DNA of 64,000 nucleotides. Source: Lactococcus lactis (GTDB lineage: Bacteria; Bacillota; Bacilli; Lactobacillales; Streptococcaceae). A program made the translations under genes and the position numbers. Under the pieces are notes generated by a model. It did no database searches. It saw nothing but the letters and a program-made list of their open reading frames with translations, and was not told the origin of the DNA. This document shows, in pieces, positions 36,071-45,690 of the stretch; position 1 is the first letter of the stretch, and each line of letters opens with the position of its first letter. Location: NCBI RefSeq assembly GCF_029023865.1, contig NZ_CP118969.1, positions 124,001-188,000 of the forward strand, given 5' to 3'.

Positions 36071-36376
36071 ATGAGTCAAATTACAGAGGAACAAGTCAAG
36101 CACGTGGCGCTTTTGTCAAAGCTTGAATTCTCGGAAAATGAAGTAAAGTCATTTACCGATACTTTTGGAAAAATCATTGATATGGTTGAAATGTTAGATG
36201 AAGTTGATGGTGAAGGTGTCCCATTTACTATGAATGTGGCAGATAATCTCAACTTCATGCGTGAAGATGTGGCAGAAAAAGGACTTGACCGTGAAAAACT
36301 CATGGCAGCCGTTCCTGAAAAGGAAGACGGCTTTATCAAAGTTCCAGCAATGCTTTCTGACGGAGGAGATGCTTAA
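36071..36376 (+). CDS. gatC: Aspartyl/glutamyl-tRNA amidotransferase subunit C
   Basis: The small scaffold subunit (101 aa) of GatCAB, which converts Glu-tRNA-Gln (and Asp-tRNA-Asn) to the amidated form. The sequence [20 protein letters not shown] and the C-terminal [20 protein letters not shown] are typical. I start at ATG 36071, which is 9 nt after GGAG; an ATG at 36056 would precede that SD. The gatA start overlaps the stop codon by one base (TAATG), so translation is coupled. Confidence 0.95.
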   Translation: MSQITEEQVKHVALLSKLEFSENEVKSFTDTFGKIIDMVEMLDEVDGEGVPFTMNVADNLNFMREDVAEKGLDREKLMAAVPEKEDGFIKVPAMLSDGGDA

Positions 36377-37836
36377 TGTCATACAATAACAAATCAATCA
36401 AAGAGCTTCATGAGCTACTTGTAAATAAAGAAATTTCTGCTCTTGAACTGACAAAAGCAACGCTTTCTGATATTTCTGCACGTGAACCACAAATTGATGC
36501 TTTTTTGAAAATTACAGAAGAAAAAGCTTTGCAAGATGCCGCCGCAATTGATGCTCGTGGAATTAATCCAGACGTTGTGACTGACGGAATCTCAATTGCT
36601 GTCAAAGATAATATTGTTACAGAAGGAATTGAAACAACAGCTGCTTCAAAAATTCTTGGAGGTTGGATTCCACCTTATAATGCAACGGTTGCGAATAAAT
36701 TGAGCGAATCTGGGTTAATTACAATTGGTAAACTCAATATGGATGAGTTTGCGATGGGTGGTTCTGGTGAAAATTCTTCAGTTAAGCCAACCAAAAACGC
36801 TTGGGATCAAACAAAAGTACCTGGTGGTTCTTCATCTGGTTCTGCGGCTTCAGTTGCTTCTGGTCAAGTTCGTTTATCATTGGGTTCAGATACTGGTGGC
36901 TCAATTCGCCAACCTGCCGCATTCAATGGGATTGTTGGTTTGAAACCAACTTATGGTCGTGTGAGTCGTTTTGGTTTAATTGCTTTTGCTTCATCATTAG
37001 ACCAAATCGGTCCATTGGCGCCAACAGTCGAAGAAAATGCTCAACTTTTGAATGTCATTTCTGGCTTTGATAAAAATGATAGCACATCATCAAATGTTGC
37101 AGTTCCTGACTTTACAAGTAAAATTGGTCAAGACATTAAAGGAATGAAAATTGCTTTGCCTAAAGAATATTTTGGTGAAGGAATTGATGAAAAAGTAAAA
37201 GAACAAATTTTGGCAGCAGCTAAACATTTGGAAAAATTGGGTGCCATTGTTGAAGAAGTTAGTCTTCCTCACAGTAAATATGGTGTTGCAGTTTATTATA
37301 TTATTGCCTCTTCTGAAGCCAGCTCAAATCTTCAACGTTTTGATGGTATTCGTTATGGTTATCGTGCACAAGACATCAAAAATCTTGAAGATTTGTATGT
37401 GAAATCACGTTCTGAAGGATTTGGTCCAGAAGTTCAACGTCGAATTATGTTAGGAACTTTCAGTCTTTCAGCAGGTTCTTATGATAAACATTTCAAAAAA
37501 GCAGGTCAAGTTCGTACTTTAATCATCAATGATTTTGCAAAAGTTTTTGAAAAATATGATTTAATCTTAGGCCCAACAACTCCGACACCAGCTTGGGACT
37601 TGGGAGCACGTGTTGATGATCCACTTTCAATGTATTTGGCGGATTTATTGACAATTCCAGTCAACCTAGCTGGCCTTCCAGGAATTTCAATTCCTGCTGG
37701 TTTTGCCGATGGACTACCTGTGGGAATGCAATTGATTGGTAAACGTTACGATGAGGAAACGATTTATCAAGTAGCGGCTGCTTTTGAAGCAACTACTGAT
37801 TTCCACAAAAAACAACCGATTATTTTTGGAAAATAA
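36376..37836 (+). CDS. gatA: Aspartyl/glutamyl-tRNA amidotransferase subunit A
   Basis: The glutaminase subunit (486 aa) that frees ammonia for transamidation. The amidase catalytic triad Ser-cisSer-Lys is visible as Lys77 in ISIAVKDN, Ser152 in [11 protein letters not shown] and Ser176 in [13 protein letters not shown]. The C-terminal [20 protein letters not shown] block is intact. It overlaps gatC by one base and is followed after 3 nt by a NUDIX gene that separates it from gatB. A second, non-Gat amidase of the same fold is encoded at 40136-41635. Confidence 0.96.
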   Translation: MSYNNKSIKELHELLVNKEISALELTKATLSDISAREPQIDAFLKITEEKALQDAAAIDARGINPDVVTDGISIAVKDNIVTEGIETTAASKILGGWIPPYNATVANKLSESGLITIGKLNMDEFAMGGSGENSSVKPTKNAWDQTKVPGGSSSGSAASVASGQVRLSLGSDTGGSIRQPAAFNGIVGLKPTYGRVSRFGLIAFASSLDQIGPLAPTVEENAQLLNVISGFDKNDSTSSNVAVPDFTSKIGQDIKGMKIALPKEYFGEGIDEKVKEQILAAAKHLEKLGAIVEEVSLPHSKYGVAVYYIIASSEASSNLQRFDGIRYGYRAQDIKNLEDLYVKSRSEGFGPEVQRRIMLGTFSLSAGSYDKHFKKAGQVRTLIINDFAKVFEKYDLILGPTTPTPAWDLGARVDDPLSMYLADLLTIPVNLAGLPGISIPAGFADGLPVGMQLIGKRYDEETIYQVAAAFEATTDFHKKQPIIFGK

Positions 37837-37839
37837 AAA

Positions 37840-38442
37840 ATGGAATTTGACGAATTAATCAAGCGATTAAATGCAGTTGCTGATGCAGGACTTTTTTACG
37901 GGAAAGATGTCTTTGATATTGAACGTTATCATGAAATCAAAGCGATTTTACCTCAACTTTTAAAGCATTCAACTACTTTGACTAAAGAGGAGCTGACAGA
38001 TCTCTTTCGTCCAAATAATTTTTATCCTACACCGATGATTGATGTGCGGGCTTTTATTCAAAATGAAGAAAAAGAGATACTCTTTGTTCGGGATAAAATT
38101 CAGGGAGACTGGGCCTTACCAGGTGGATATGGAGAGATTGGATTTACGCCAAGTGAAAATCTACTTAAGGAGTTGAAAGAGGAAGCTGGAGTTTCTGGAG
38201 AGATTGAGCGCTTATTAGCGATTTTCGATACAGACAAATGGCAACCGCAAGGAAAGCAATATTATAAATTTGTTTTTAAGTGTAAAGCTTTATCCATTGA
38301 TTTTCTGGAAAATAGTGAAACTTCAGAAACGAAATTTATAAAACGCTCAGAGCTGACAAACTTGTCAGTAAAAAGAACGACCATGTCACAACTTAGTTTG
38401 CTTGAAAAATTGTCAAAAACCGGAAAACAATATATTGACTAG
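37840..38442 (+). CDS. NUDIX hydrolase inserted between gatA and gatB
   Basis: A 200-residue two-domain protein. Residues 1-62 form the helical N-terminal domain seen in one NUDIX subfamily; the NUDIX fold follows. The box reads GYGEIGFTPSENLLKELKEE then AGV: compared with GX5EX7REUXEEXGU, the first Glu is Phe and the Arg is Lys. The three metal-binding Glu residues of KELKEE remain, as in other members with this N-terminal domain. The substrate is probably a nucleotide derivative. It starts 3 nt after gatA, without a strong SD, and gatB follows 39 nt later, so it is in the gat operon. CTTGTCAGTAA encodes LSV near the C-terminus. Confidence 0.85.
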   Translation: MEFDELIKRLNAVADAGLFYGKDVFDIERYHEIKAILPQLLKHSTTLTKEELTDLFRPNNFYPTPMIDVRAFIQNEEKEILFVRDKIQGDWALPGGYGEIGFTPSENLLKELKEEAGVSGEIERLLAIFDTDKWQPQGKQYYKFVFKCKALSIDFLENSETSETKFIKRSELTNLSVKRTTMSQLSLLEKLSKTGKQYID

Positions 38443-38481
38443 GATAATTTGACTTTCTTAAAGAAAGTATCGGAGAAAATA

Positions 38482-39915
38482 ATGAACTTTGAAACAGTAA
38501 TTGGGCTTGAAGTCCACGTTGAGTTAAGTACAAACTCAAAAATTTTCAGTCCCGCCTCAACAAAATTTGGTGGAGACCCTAATACAAATACAAATGTGAT
38601 TGACTGGTCACTTCCTGGTGTTTTACCAGTAATGAATAAAGGGGTAATTGATAGCGGAATTAAAGCGGCTCTTGCTTTGAATATGGATATTCACAAATCA
38701 ATGCATTTTGACCGCAAAAATTATTTCTATCCTGATAATCCCAAAGCTTACCAAATTTCACAATTTGATGAGCCAATTGGTTACAATGGTTCCATTGAAA
38801 TTGAACTTGAAGATGGCCATAAAGCGACGATTCGCATTGAGCGCGCTCATTTAGAAGAAGATGCTGGGAAAAATACGCACGGAACGGATGGTTATTCTTA
38901 TGTCGATTTGAATCGTCAAGGAGTACCATTGATTGAGATTGTCTCAGAAGCTGACATGCGCACTCCTGAGGAAGCTTATGCTTATCTGACAGCACTTAAA
39001 GAAGCCATTCTTTACACAGGAATTTCTGATGTGAAGATGGAAGAAGGTTCCATGCGTTGTGATGCCAATGTTTCGCTCCGTCCTTATGGTCAAGAAGCTT
39101 TTGGTGTGAAGACAGAAGTTAAAAACATGAACTCATTTAGCAATGTCAAAAAAGCTTTGGACTTTGAAGTCGACAGGCAAGCTAAGATTTTGCGCGCTGG
39201 TGGCGAAATTCGTCAAGAAACGCGTCGTTTTAATGACAAAACGGGTGAAACAATTTTGATGCGTGTTAAAGAAGGCGCTTCTGATTACCGTTACTTCCCA
39301 GAGCCAGATGTCCCTCGTTTTGAAATTTCTGACGAGTGGATTGAGCAAATGCGTGAGAGCCTTCCAATGACGGCTAAAGCAAGACGTGCGCATTATATTA
39401 ATGATTTAGCTTTGTCTGATTATGATGCTCGTCAATTGACCGCAACTAAAGAAGTTTCTGATTTCTTTGATCAGGCGATTAAATTTGATACTGACCCTAA
39501 ATTGGTGTCAAACTGGTTGCAAGGTGAAGTGGCTCAATATTTGAATAGTGAGAAAAAAGAACTTCATGAGATTGGCTTGACTCCAGAAAATTTGACAGAA
39601 ATGATTCGTTTGATTTCAGATGGAACAATTTCTTCAAAAATTGCTAAAAAAGTCTTTATTGAATTAGCAAAAAATGGTGGTTCTGCCGAAGAATTTGTCA
39701 AGAAAGCTGGTTTGGTTCAAATTTCTGACCCTGCAGTGCTTTTGCCAATCATTCATGATGTATTTGCTAAGAATGAACAATCTGTAGCAGATTATCGTGG
39801 TGGGAAGCAAAATGCGGCGAAAGCTTTGGTTGGTCAATTAATGAAAGCAACTAAAGGACAAGCTAACCCAACGGTTGCGCAAAAACTTTTGTATCAAGAA
39901 TTGGATAATTTCTAA
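38482..39915 (+). CDS. gatB: Aspartyl/glutamyl-tRNA amidotransferase subunit B
   Basis: The kinase/transamidase subunit (477 aa) that activates the misacylated tRNA and binds its body. [12 protein letters not shown] at the N-terminus, the [20 protein letters not shown] metal-site region, and DANVSLRP are typical. The C-terminal helical and YqeY-like tail ends [10 protein letters not shown] start at ATG 38482 after CGGAGAA; an in-frame ATG-less extension upstream has no SD. It is the last gene of the gat operon. Confidence 0.95.
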   Translation: MNFETVIGLEVHVELSTNSKIFSPASTKFGGDPNTNTNVIDWSLPGVLPVMNKGVIDSGIKAALALNMDIHKSMHFDRKNYFYPDNPKAYQISQFDEPIGYNGSIEIELEDGHKATIRIERAHLEEDAGKNTHGTDGYSYVDLNRQGVPLIEIVSEADMRTPEEAYAYLTALKEAILYTGISDVKMEEGSMRCDANVSLRPYGQEAFGVKTEVKNMNSFSNVKKALDFEVDRQAKILRAGGEIRQETRRFNDKTGETILMRVKEGASDYRYFPEPDVPRFEISDEWIEQMRESLPMTAKARRAHYINDLALSDYDARQLTATKEVSDFFDQAIKFDTDPKLVSNWLQGEVAQYLNSEKKELHEIGLTPENLTEMIRLISDGTISSKIAKKVFIELAKNGGSAEEFVKKAGLVQISDPAVLLPIIHDVFAKNEQSVADYRGGKQNAAKALVGQLMKATKGQANPTVAQKLLYQELDNF

Positions 39916-40053
39916 GGATCAGCTGTATGAAACAGCTATCCTACATTTCATTCGGTCATAAGTTAGTGGAAGATAGTAATATGAAAACTTTATTTTGTTT
40001 TGCCAGTTATAATAATAAAAAATATCCGTCCTAATTTGGAACGGATATTTTTT
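39913..40053 (+). terminator. gatB terminator region with two hairpins
   Basis: A hairpin (CAGCTG region with GGAT/ATCC ends) lies at 39913-39942. The stronger stem AAATATCCGT/ACGGATATTT with T tract lies at 40017-40053. Confidence 0.75.
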
Positions 40054-40135
40054 ATTATGATTGATAAGTATGGTAAAATGTTGGCAGAATGAGTTTGTCA
40101 GCAGATATATAAAACTCAGCTTTTAAAGGAGAACC

Positions 40136-41635
40136 ATGCTTGAAATTAAAGATGCAACTTATTGGGCGGAGCAATTAAAATCAGGAAATCTTTCTGCCAA
40201 AGCGTTATTAGAAATGACAAATGACAAGATTCAAAAGCTCAATCCGCGTTACAATGCGATTGTTGCTTATGATTTAGAAAAGGCAAAAGCTGATTTAGCT
40301 TTAACGAGTCAAGGTTTTTTTGCTGGTCTTCCTTTTGCTTTGAAAATGTTGGGACAAACTCATAAAGGATTGCCTGATACGGCTAGCTCTCACCTTTTTT
40401 CAGAGAATGTGGCATCAGAGGATGACAACTATGTTAAAGGACTCTTAGATGCTGGTTTCACGCCATTTGGACAAACGAATTCTCCAGAGTTTGGCTTTAA
40501 AAACATTTCTGATTCAAAACTCTACGGAGATACACGAAATGTCTGGAATGAAGCTTATTATTCGGGAGGGTCTTCTGGCGGAGCGGCGTCTGCCGTGGCT
40601 TCTGGGATGTTTGCAATTGCTGGAGCTTCAGATGGCGGTGGGTCGATTCGGATTCCAGCCTCATTTTCGGGCTTGATTGGACTTAAAATGACGAGAGGGC
40701 GGATGCCACAAGGGCCTGATTCTTACCGAGGATGGCAAGGAGCATCGATTTCTGGAGCTCTTACTGTATCTGTGCGAGATACGGCTCGTTTTGTGCTTGA
40801 AATGCAAACCCTACAAGAAGCAGCACCTTATCAGGCAAAATTGTTGGACGAAAAAGAACTTATAGCGCTCACTAAAAGTACTGACCAAGCTGTCAGCAAT
40901 AATTTATCAAGAAAAATGAAAATTGCTTATTCACTCCAAAGCCCGATTTCTGGAATTGAATTATCAAAAGACGCCATAAATGCATGCCTAAAGGCAGTAG
41001 AGTTTTTAGAGCGTCAAGGTCATGAATTGACAGAAGTTGATTTTCCCATAGAAGCTCGTCCTTTGATTCAGTCTTATTATCGTATGAATGCGGCTGAAAC
41101 AGTGGCCATGTTAGAACCTTGGGAACGGGCTGCCGGACGAAAATTGACGAGTCAAGATGTTGAACTTTTGACTTATGCGCTTTTAGAAGCCGGAAGAAAA
41201 GCTCCAGTGTCTTCTTATATCAATGCTTTAGCTCAGTGGGATATTGCGGCTAGAGATTTTACTGACAAAATTTATAAAGATTATGATTTATTTTTGACGG
41301 CAACAACTGCTAAAACTGCTCCTAAAATTGGTCAGGAATTAATGACAGCGGAAGTATTAAAAGAAATGTCAGAAATTAGCCAATATGAATTTGAACAACA
41401 AATAAAGATTATTGAAGCCGCATTTGAGCGCTCATTAGCTTTTACACCTTATAACTTCATCAGTAATTTAACGGGTCAGCCTGCGCTTTCTCTGCCCGTT
41501 TATGTTAATGAAGAAACGAATCTGCCACTTGGAATTCAACTTTGGGGACCAAAAAATTCTGAAATTGAATTATTGAAAGTTGCTAAAGAATTTGAGGAAG
41601 CGGGTCAATTTATTTTACCCAAAGCTTATCAATAA
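40136..41635 (+). CDS. Amidase of the GatA/amidase-signature family
   Basis: A 499-residue cytoplasmic amidase. Lys70 in LPFALKMLG, Ser146 in [11 protein letters not shown] and Ser170 in [13 protein letters not shown] form the Ser-cisSer-Lys triad at nearly the same spacing as in the GatA encoded 3.5 kb upstream. It lacks the GatA-specific tRNA-complex blocks and has its own promoter region and SD (AAGGAG), so it is a paralogue with another substrate. Relatives hydrolyse small amides. The physiological substrate cannot be named. It converges on the MATE transporter gene. Confidence 0.9.
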   Translation: MLEIKDATYWAEQLKSGNLSAKALLEMTNDKIQKLNPRYNAIVAYDLEKAKADLALTSQGFFAGLPFALKMLGQTHKGLPDTASSHLFSENVASEDDNYVKGLLDAGFTPFGQTNSPEFGFKNISDSKLYGDTRNVWNEAYYSGGSSGGAASAVASGMFAIAGASDGGGSIRIPASFSGLIGLKMTRGRMPQGPDSYRGWQGASISGALTVSVRDTARFVLEMQTLQEAAPYQAKLLDEKELIALTKSTDQAVSNNLSRKMKIAYSLQSPISGIELSKDAINACLKAVEFLERQGHELTEVDFPIEARPLIQSYYRMNAAETVAMLEPWERAAGRKLTSQDVELLTYALLEAGRKAPVSSYINALAQWDIAARDFTDKIYKDYDLFLTATTAKTAPKIGQELMTAEVLKEMSEISQYEFEQQIKIIEAAFERSLAFTPYNFISNLTGQPALSLPVYVNEETNLPLGIQLWGPKNSEIELLKVAKEFEEAGQFILPKAYQ

Positions 41636-41648
41636 GTTTAACGATATT

Positions 41649-41719
41649 TTACTGACAGAAAGTGTAAACCAAATCTGTCAGTAAATTTAAAAGAAAAACC
41701 GCCCTAAGTGGCGGTTTTA
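41649..41719. terminator. Convergent terminators between amidase and MATE genes
   Basis: TTACTGACAG (41649-41658) can pair with CTGTCAGTAA (41675-41684). A stronger stem AAAACCGCC/GGCGGTTTT lies at 41695-41718. Confidence 0.8.
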
Positions 41720-43057
41720 TGCTAAATCCTGATTTTGTCTAAAACGTTTAATCATGCGGATGGTTGTTGGAATTAAGATAGAGGTTGAACCCAGCCAAGC
41801 GGCAGGATTACTTGAGATAATTACCGTATAATTGAGTAAAAGAACACCAATGATAGCGACTCCTGCCCGCATGAAAAGCTCTGCAAAGCCACACAATGTT
41901 GGAATCTTGGCATTACCTAAGCCTTGAATTGTTGAGCGGGTAACGAATAAAATGGCTAACAACCAATAGAAACTTCCGTTCACAAGATAATAGTGACTCG
42001 ACATCTCAATAACGGCTGTTTGGCTACTTGAAATGAAAGCAGTGGTGAAATAGAAGTGAGCAAGGTTTAAGATAATGGCAAAGATAATTGACCAACCGAC
42101 AGCAATTGTAAGAGCCCGTGTTAAGCCTTGATTAATTCGTTTGTACTGTTTAGCCCCATAATTTTGTGCTCCAAAGGTTGCCATGGCAAGCCCGATTGAA
42201 ATCATCGGGAGCATCGCAAATTGGTCAATTTTAGAAACGATGGCTTGGGTAGCGACAGCATTTGTTCCCATTTTATTCAAAGCGACTTGGAGCGTGATAG
42301 AGCCGATGGCAATAATACTTGATTGAAAGCCCATTGGAATACCAAGTCTAGCATGGTGGACAATTTCGGCACGATCTAGCCGCCATAAATTTTTTGAAAT
42401 TTGAAATTCGGGAACTTTTCGTTTGATGTGCCAAAAAAGAAATAATACCGAAATCATTTGGGCTAAAATTGTTGCTCCACTTGCTCCAGCAATTCCTAAT
42501 TTTAAGACTAAAATAGCAAAATATTCAAAGGCAATATTTAAAATTGAGGCAGCAATCAAAGCATATAATGGCGTTTTAGAATCGCCCAAAGCCCTTAGAG
42601 CATTAGACAGATAAGCGTAGAGATTAGTGGCAATCATTCCGCCTAACATAATGCTTAGAAAGGTCTTGGCACCTTCAAAAATTTGGTTTGGGGTCTGCAT
42701 AACTTGAAGCAAAGGTCCCACAAAAATAAGGGACAATATGCTGAGCAAAATAGAAATCGCAATTGTAAAGTAGAGGCCCGTGACATAGGATTTTTTTATG
42801 GCTAACTCATCTTTTGCCCCGAAACGTTGGGCCGTTAAAATTGTCAAACCAGCAGTCATTCCTTGAGCAAAGCCGACAATTAAAAAGTTGATAGAGCCTG
42901 TCGCTCCAACGGAAGCCAAAGCATCTTTTCCCAAGGTTTGACCGACAATCAGAGTATCTGCCGTGTTATAGAGGACCTGAAAAAAGTTACCCATAAGTAA
43001 GGGCAAAGTAAATGCAATAAGTCCTGTTAAAATATTTCCTTTAGTTAAATCTTTCAT
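41717..43057 (-). CDS. MATE-family efflux transporter
   Basis: A 446-residue, 12-segment cation-coupled exporter of the NorM/MepA type. The N-terminus TKGNILTGLIAFTLPLLMGN and LYNTADTLIVGQTLGKDALA, then QRFGAKDE, are standard MATE blocks; the second half repeats the pattern (MISIGLAMATFGAQNYGAKQ). Such proteins export drugs or metabolites with Na+ or H+ exchange. The SD AGGGA precedes the ATG. No dedicated regulator is adjacent. The final residues overlap the convergent terminator. Confidence 0.9.
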   Translation of the reverse strand: MKDLTKGNILTGLIAFTLPLLMGNFFQVLYNTADTLIVGQTLGKDALASVGATGSINFLIVGFAQGMTAGLTILTAQRFGAKDELAIKKSYVTGLYFTIAISILLSILSLIFVGPLLQVMQTPNQIFEGAKTFLSIMLGGMIATNLYAYLSNALRALGDSKTPLYALIAASILNIAFEYFAILVLKLGIAGASGATILAQMISVLFLFWHIKRKVPEFQISKNLWRLDRAEIVHHARLGIPMGFQSSIIAIGSITLQVALNKMGTNAVATQAIVSKIDQFAMLPMISIGLAMATFGAQNYGAKQYKRINQGLTRALTIAVGWSIIFAIILNLAHFYFTTAFISSSQTAVIEMSSHYYLVNGSFYWLLAILFVTRSTIQGLGNAKIPTLCGFAELFMRAGVAIIGVLLLNYTVIISSNPAAWLGSTSILIPTTIRMIKRFRQNQDLA

Positions 43058-43190
43058 TTTTTCCCTAAATACACTAAGTTGATTTCTTTATTTTAGCCCA
43101 TTTTAATCGTTTTTACAATAGTATTTTTGATAAAATATGAATTATTTGTAAAGGCTTACGAAAAAATAGTCTGTCAGTAAAATTGACAAT

Positions 43191-43228
43191 AAAAAAATCA
43201 CTGACAAAACTGTCAGTGATTTTTATTT
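43191..43228. terminator. Terminator of the cold-shock gene
   Basis: AATCACTGACA pairs with TGTCAGTGATT between A and T tracts. A perfect CTGTCAGTAA lies just beyond at 43171-43180. Confidence 0.8.
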
Positions 43229-43238
43229 AAAGCTGTAA

Positions 43239-43436
43239 TTATTTTTGGATGTTAACAGCTTGAGGTCCACGAGGGCCATCTTCAACGTCAAAAGTAACTT
43301 TTTGACCTTCGTCAAGTGTTTTGAATCCATCAGTTTGGATAGCTGAGAAGTGAGCGAAAACGTCGTTTCCTTCTTCAGTAGTGATAAAGCCGAAGCCTTT
43401 AGTTGCGTTAAACCATTTAACAGTTCCTTGTGCCAT
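43239..43436 (-). CDS. Cold-shock protein (CspA family)
   Basis: A 65-residue single-stranded nucleic-acid chaperone. Both RNA-binding motifs are intact: KGFGFI (RNP1) and VFAHF (RNP2). Such proteins melt mRNA structures at low temperature or in stationary phase. The SD AAGGAAG precedes the ATG. It is a single gene here, unlike the paired csp genes of some lactococci, so it may be the solitary cspE; I leave the symbol open. The codons are biased, as in highly expressed genes. Confidence 0.95.
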   Translation of the reverse strand: MAQGTVKWFNATKGFGFITTEEGNDVFAHFSAIQTDGFKTLDEGQKVTFDVEDGPRGPQAVNIQK

Positions 43437-43534
43437 TTTTGGTACTTCCTTATTTATAAATTTGTAAATCTAATTTCTTGAATAGGAATGAACCCAAAAG
43501 CACAGAACTAATCGTAAAACAAAAACTTACACTT

Positions 43535-43553
43535 TCATGTTATCATAGTTAAT
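43535..43553 (+). promoter_or_regulatory. Extended -10 close to the 5-FTHF cyclo-ligase start
   Basis: TGTTATCAT has TATCAT at 43541-43546, ending 7 nt before the ATG at 43554, and no SD is visible. This predicts a leaderless or nearly leaderless mRNA. Confidence 0.5.
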
Positions 43554-44087
43554 ATGGAAAGTAAAGCAGAAAACCGTAAAAAAATATTACAAATGTTAAA
43601 AAATTTTTCAGACTACGAGAAAAGGCGTCAGAATAAGGATGTTTTAAAGCAGTTAACCGCTTCCTCAAAATGGAAATCTGCAAAAAAAATAGCGCTTTAT
43701 ATGTCAATGCCAATTGAATTTAATTTGACAGAACTTTTCGACCAATCTGACGACAAAGAAATTTTGATTCCTAAATGCTTACCTGAGCGTCAAATGATTT
43801 TTGCCAAGTATGATAAAGAAAATCTTGTTCGCTCAAAATTTGGCTTGCTTGAGCCAAAATCTGAAATTGCAGTTGAGCCTGATTTTATCCTTGTTCCAGG
43901 CTTAATTTGGAATGATGAGGGTTATCGAATCGGTTTTGGTGGTGGTTATTATGACCGGTATTTGGCTAATTTTGAGGGATCAACGGCCTCTGTACTTTAT
44001 GATTTTCAAAAAATGGATTTTGAGGCAGAAAGCCATGACATCGCAGTACAAGAACTTTTTATAGGGAGAAAAAATAATGAATTTTAA
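43554..44087 (+). CDS. 5-formyltetrahydrofolate cyclo-ligase
   Basis: Converts 5-formyltetrahydrofolate with ATP to 5,10-methenyltetrahydrofolate, returning an inhibitory folate to the active pool. The substrate-binding motif GFGGGYYDRYLA near the C-terminus and PLEF-like PIEFNLTELF region fit the family; the basic N-terminal residues bind ATP. The length (177 aa) is normal. The downstream rhomboid gene overlaps its 3' end by 11 nt, a pairing also seen in other Firmicutes. The promoter lies so close that the mRNA is probably leaderless. Confidence 0.92.
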   Translation: MESKAENRKKILQMLKNFSDYEKRRQNKDVLKQLTASSKWKSAKKIALYMSMPIEFNLTELFDQSDDKEILIPKCLPERQMIFAKYDKENLVRSKFGLLEPKSEIAVEPDFILVPGLIWNDEGYRIGFGGGYYDRYLANFEGSTASVLYDFQKMDFEAESHDIAVQELFIGRKNNEF

Positions 44088-44769
44088 TGAAATTAAACGA
44101 GATTTTACACGTTACAAGGCAACTTATATCTTATCAATTATCACACTCTTAGTTTGGTTATGGCAATTTTTTACTTACGGAATATCGGCAACTTCAGCAA
44201 TCAACTTGTTCAATAGTGGAGCCATACTTGGTCAAGTTATGCTGTTTGACCCAAGCCAAATGTGGCGTTTGTTTACGGCACTCTTTATCCATATTGGTTG
44301 GGCACATGTTTTATTAAATGTGGCGACGCTCTTTTTCATCGGTCGGCAAATTGAAAATGTTTTTGGTTGGCTACGTTTTACTCTGATTTATCTTTTGTCA
44401 GGAATTTTTGGTAATGCCATGGTTTTTCTTTTGACACCTAGAGTGGTTTCGGCAGGAGCATCTACTTCTATATTTGGCCTCTTTGCGGCAGTTGTTGGTC
44501 TAGCATTTTTTACAAAACATCCATTTTTACAACAAATCGGTCGAATGTTTACTGTGTTGATTGTTGCTAACTTGGTTATGAATCTCTTTTCTTTAGGAAA
44601 TGTAAGCATTTGGGCACATATTGGCGGGGCAATTGGTGGACTGCTTTTGTCAGCAATTTTTGCTCCTAAGGCTTTCATTCCATCTATTCCCAAACAATAC
44701 CGTATTTTTGCAACAGGCGCCTTTGTTATTCTCTTGGTTCTCTTTATCGGTTTACCATTTTTCAAGTAA
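44077..44769 (+). CDS. Rhomboid-family intramembrane serine protease
   Basis: A 230-residue membrane protease with six or seven spans. Catalytic Ser129 lies in GASTSIFG, and His181 in WAHIGGAIGG; His72 and His77 in LFIHIGWAHVLLNV form the conserved loop HxxxxHxxxN-like block. Rhomboids cut transmembrane segments of other proteins; relatives such as GluP act in glucose uptake or envelope quality control. It overlaps the upstream cyclo-ligase gene by 11 nt, with AGGGAG as SD within that gene. The substrate is unknown. Confidence 0.9.
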   Translation: MNFNEIKRDFTRYKATYILSIITLLVWLWQFFTYGISATSAINLFNSGAILGQVMLFDPSQMWRLFTALFIHIGWAHVLLNVATLFFIGRQIENVFGWLRFTLIYLLSGIFGNAMVFLLTPRVVSAGASTSIFGLFAAVVGLAFFTKHPFLQQIGRMFTVLIVANLVMNLFSLGNVSIWAHIGGAIGGLLLSAIFAPKAFIPSIPKQYRIFATGAFVILLVLFIGLPFFK

Positions 44770-44802
44770 AAATATGTTTTGCTTTTGAAAACATGAAAGT
44801 GC

Positions 44803-44831
44803 TTGCAAAGAATCTTTAATCTTGTTAGAAT
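44803..44831 (+). promoter_or_regulatory. Promoter of the DUF3284 gene
   Basis: TTGCAA (44803-44808), 17 bases and TAGAAT (44826-44831). Confidence 0.6.
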
Positions 44832-44868
44832 AAACTTAGTTAAAAAACTTGCTGAGGGAGAAAAAAAG

Positions 44869-45300
44869 ATGAGAATTGATAAAATAGTTGATGCCCCGAG
44901 AGAATTTATCTTTGAAAAAATAATTGATTCATGTCTATTTGACATTGAAAAAAATACAGGGAAACGTCCGAAAGTTAGAAGCTTAAATGGTTATGAATAT
45001 AGTAAGAGCTTTGGGAAAAACCAAAGAGGAAGTATTAAAATTACAGAGCTGACAGAACCAAGCATTTACGCTTTTACGACTAAAACAAATCGCAATACTT
45101 TTAGTACTCGCTGGGAATTGCATAAAATTGATGACCGAAGCACTCAGGTGGTCATTGAAGAGAACCAAACATCAAATGGTTTTATTCAAATGATTAACGA
45201 CAAAGCCGTTGGTTTTTTCTTGGGACGTTTTAAAAAGCGCCAAATGGTTGCTGTTTTGGATAATGTCAATCGAGCTTACAATGGCGGTAGAGCAAGATAA
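44869..45300 (+). CDS. DUF3284 domain protein
   Basis: A 143-residue cytoplasmic protein of a Firmicutes family with a probable START/SRPBCC-like fold: an N-terminal RIDKIVDAPREFIFEKIIDS strand-helix, then beta strands GSIKITELTEPSIYAFTTKT and TRWELHKIDDRSTQVVIEEN, and a long C-terminal helix. The function is unknown; DUF3284 genes often lie near PTS or sugar genes, but not directly here. The ATG follows GGGAG. Its promoter is well formed. An ACTGACAGA-type word is not perfect here (GAGCTGACAGAACC at 45050). Confidence 0.8.
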   Translation: MRIDKIVDAPREFIFEKIIDSCLFDIEKNTGKRPKVRSLNGYEYSKSFGKNQRGSIKITELTEPSIYAFTTKTNRNTFSTRWELHKIDDRSTQVVIEENQTSNGFIQMINDKAVGFFLGRFKKRQMVAVLDNVNRAYNGGRAR

Positions 45301-45690
45301 GTAAAGTGTCAGACAATGAAAATTTTAAGACTTTCAGATTTACAAAGAAATAAGTTGTTTTCATGCGCTTTATTTTCAGTGATAAGCTAGGCGGAAAGAT
45401 TATAATACTAAACTGAATTTTCAGTTTTACTGTTTGACTTTACTGACAGAATCAGCCTTGAATGATGATTTTGAATTGGAAAGAATTAAAAAGTACTGAT
45501 TGCTCTTAAGAACAAGATACTGAAAGCTGTCAGTAATTTTGGGCTAAATAGTTGGTCTCGAAGAAATTAAAATTTTGATTTGAAACAGCCGATTTTGGCT
45601 GTTTTTCTATTGGACGATTAGAAAGATCAAAAAAGTAAACGTTAACAAAAATGTTTTCTTATTCCTACAAATTTGTGTTAAAATGAATTT
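45301..45690. other. Intergenic region with terminator, repeats and cre site
   Basis: No gene. TTACTGACAG (45440-45449) and CTGTCAGTAA (45537-45546) are 87 bp apart. The AAACAGCC/GGCTGTTT stem with a T tract (45583-45606) is a terminator. A consensus cre word lies at 45634-45647, and a -10 at 45679-45684 serves the next gene. Confidence 0.7.
45634..45647 (+). promoter_or_regulatory. CcpA cre site upstream of the acetyltransferase
   Basis: AGTAAACGTTAACA matches WGWAARCGYTWWMA at all 14 positions. It lies 31 bp upstream of the -10 hexamer, so it may overlap or lie just above the -35 region. Confidence 0.7.

Noticed and set aside
44388-44945. 185-codon open frame antisense to the rhomboid gene
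   Set aside because: It mirrors the coding frame of a clear rhomboid protease, has no SD and no family features.
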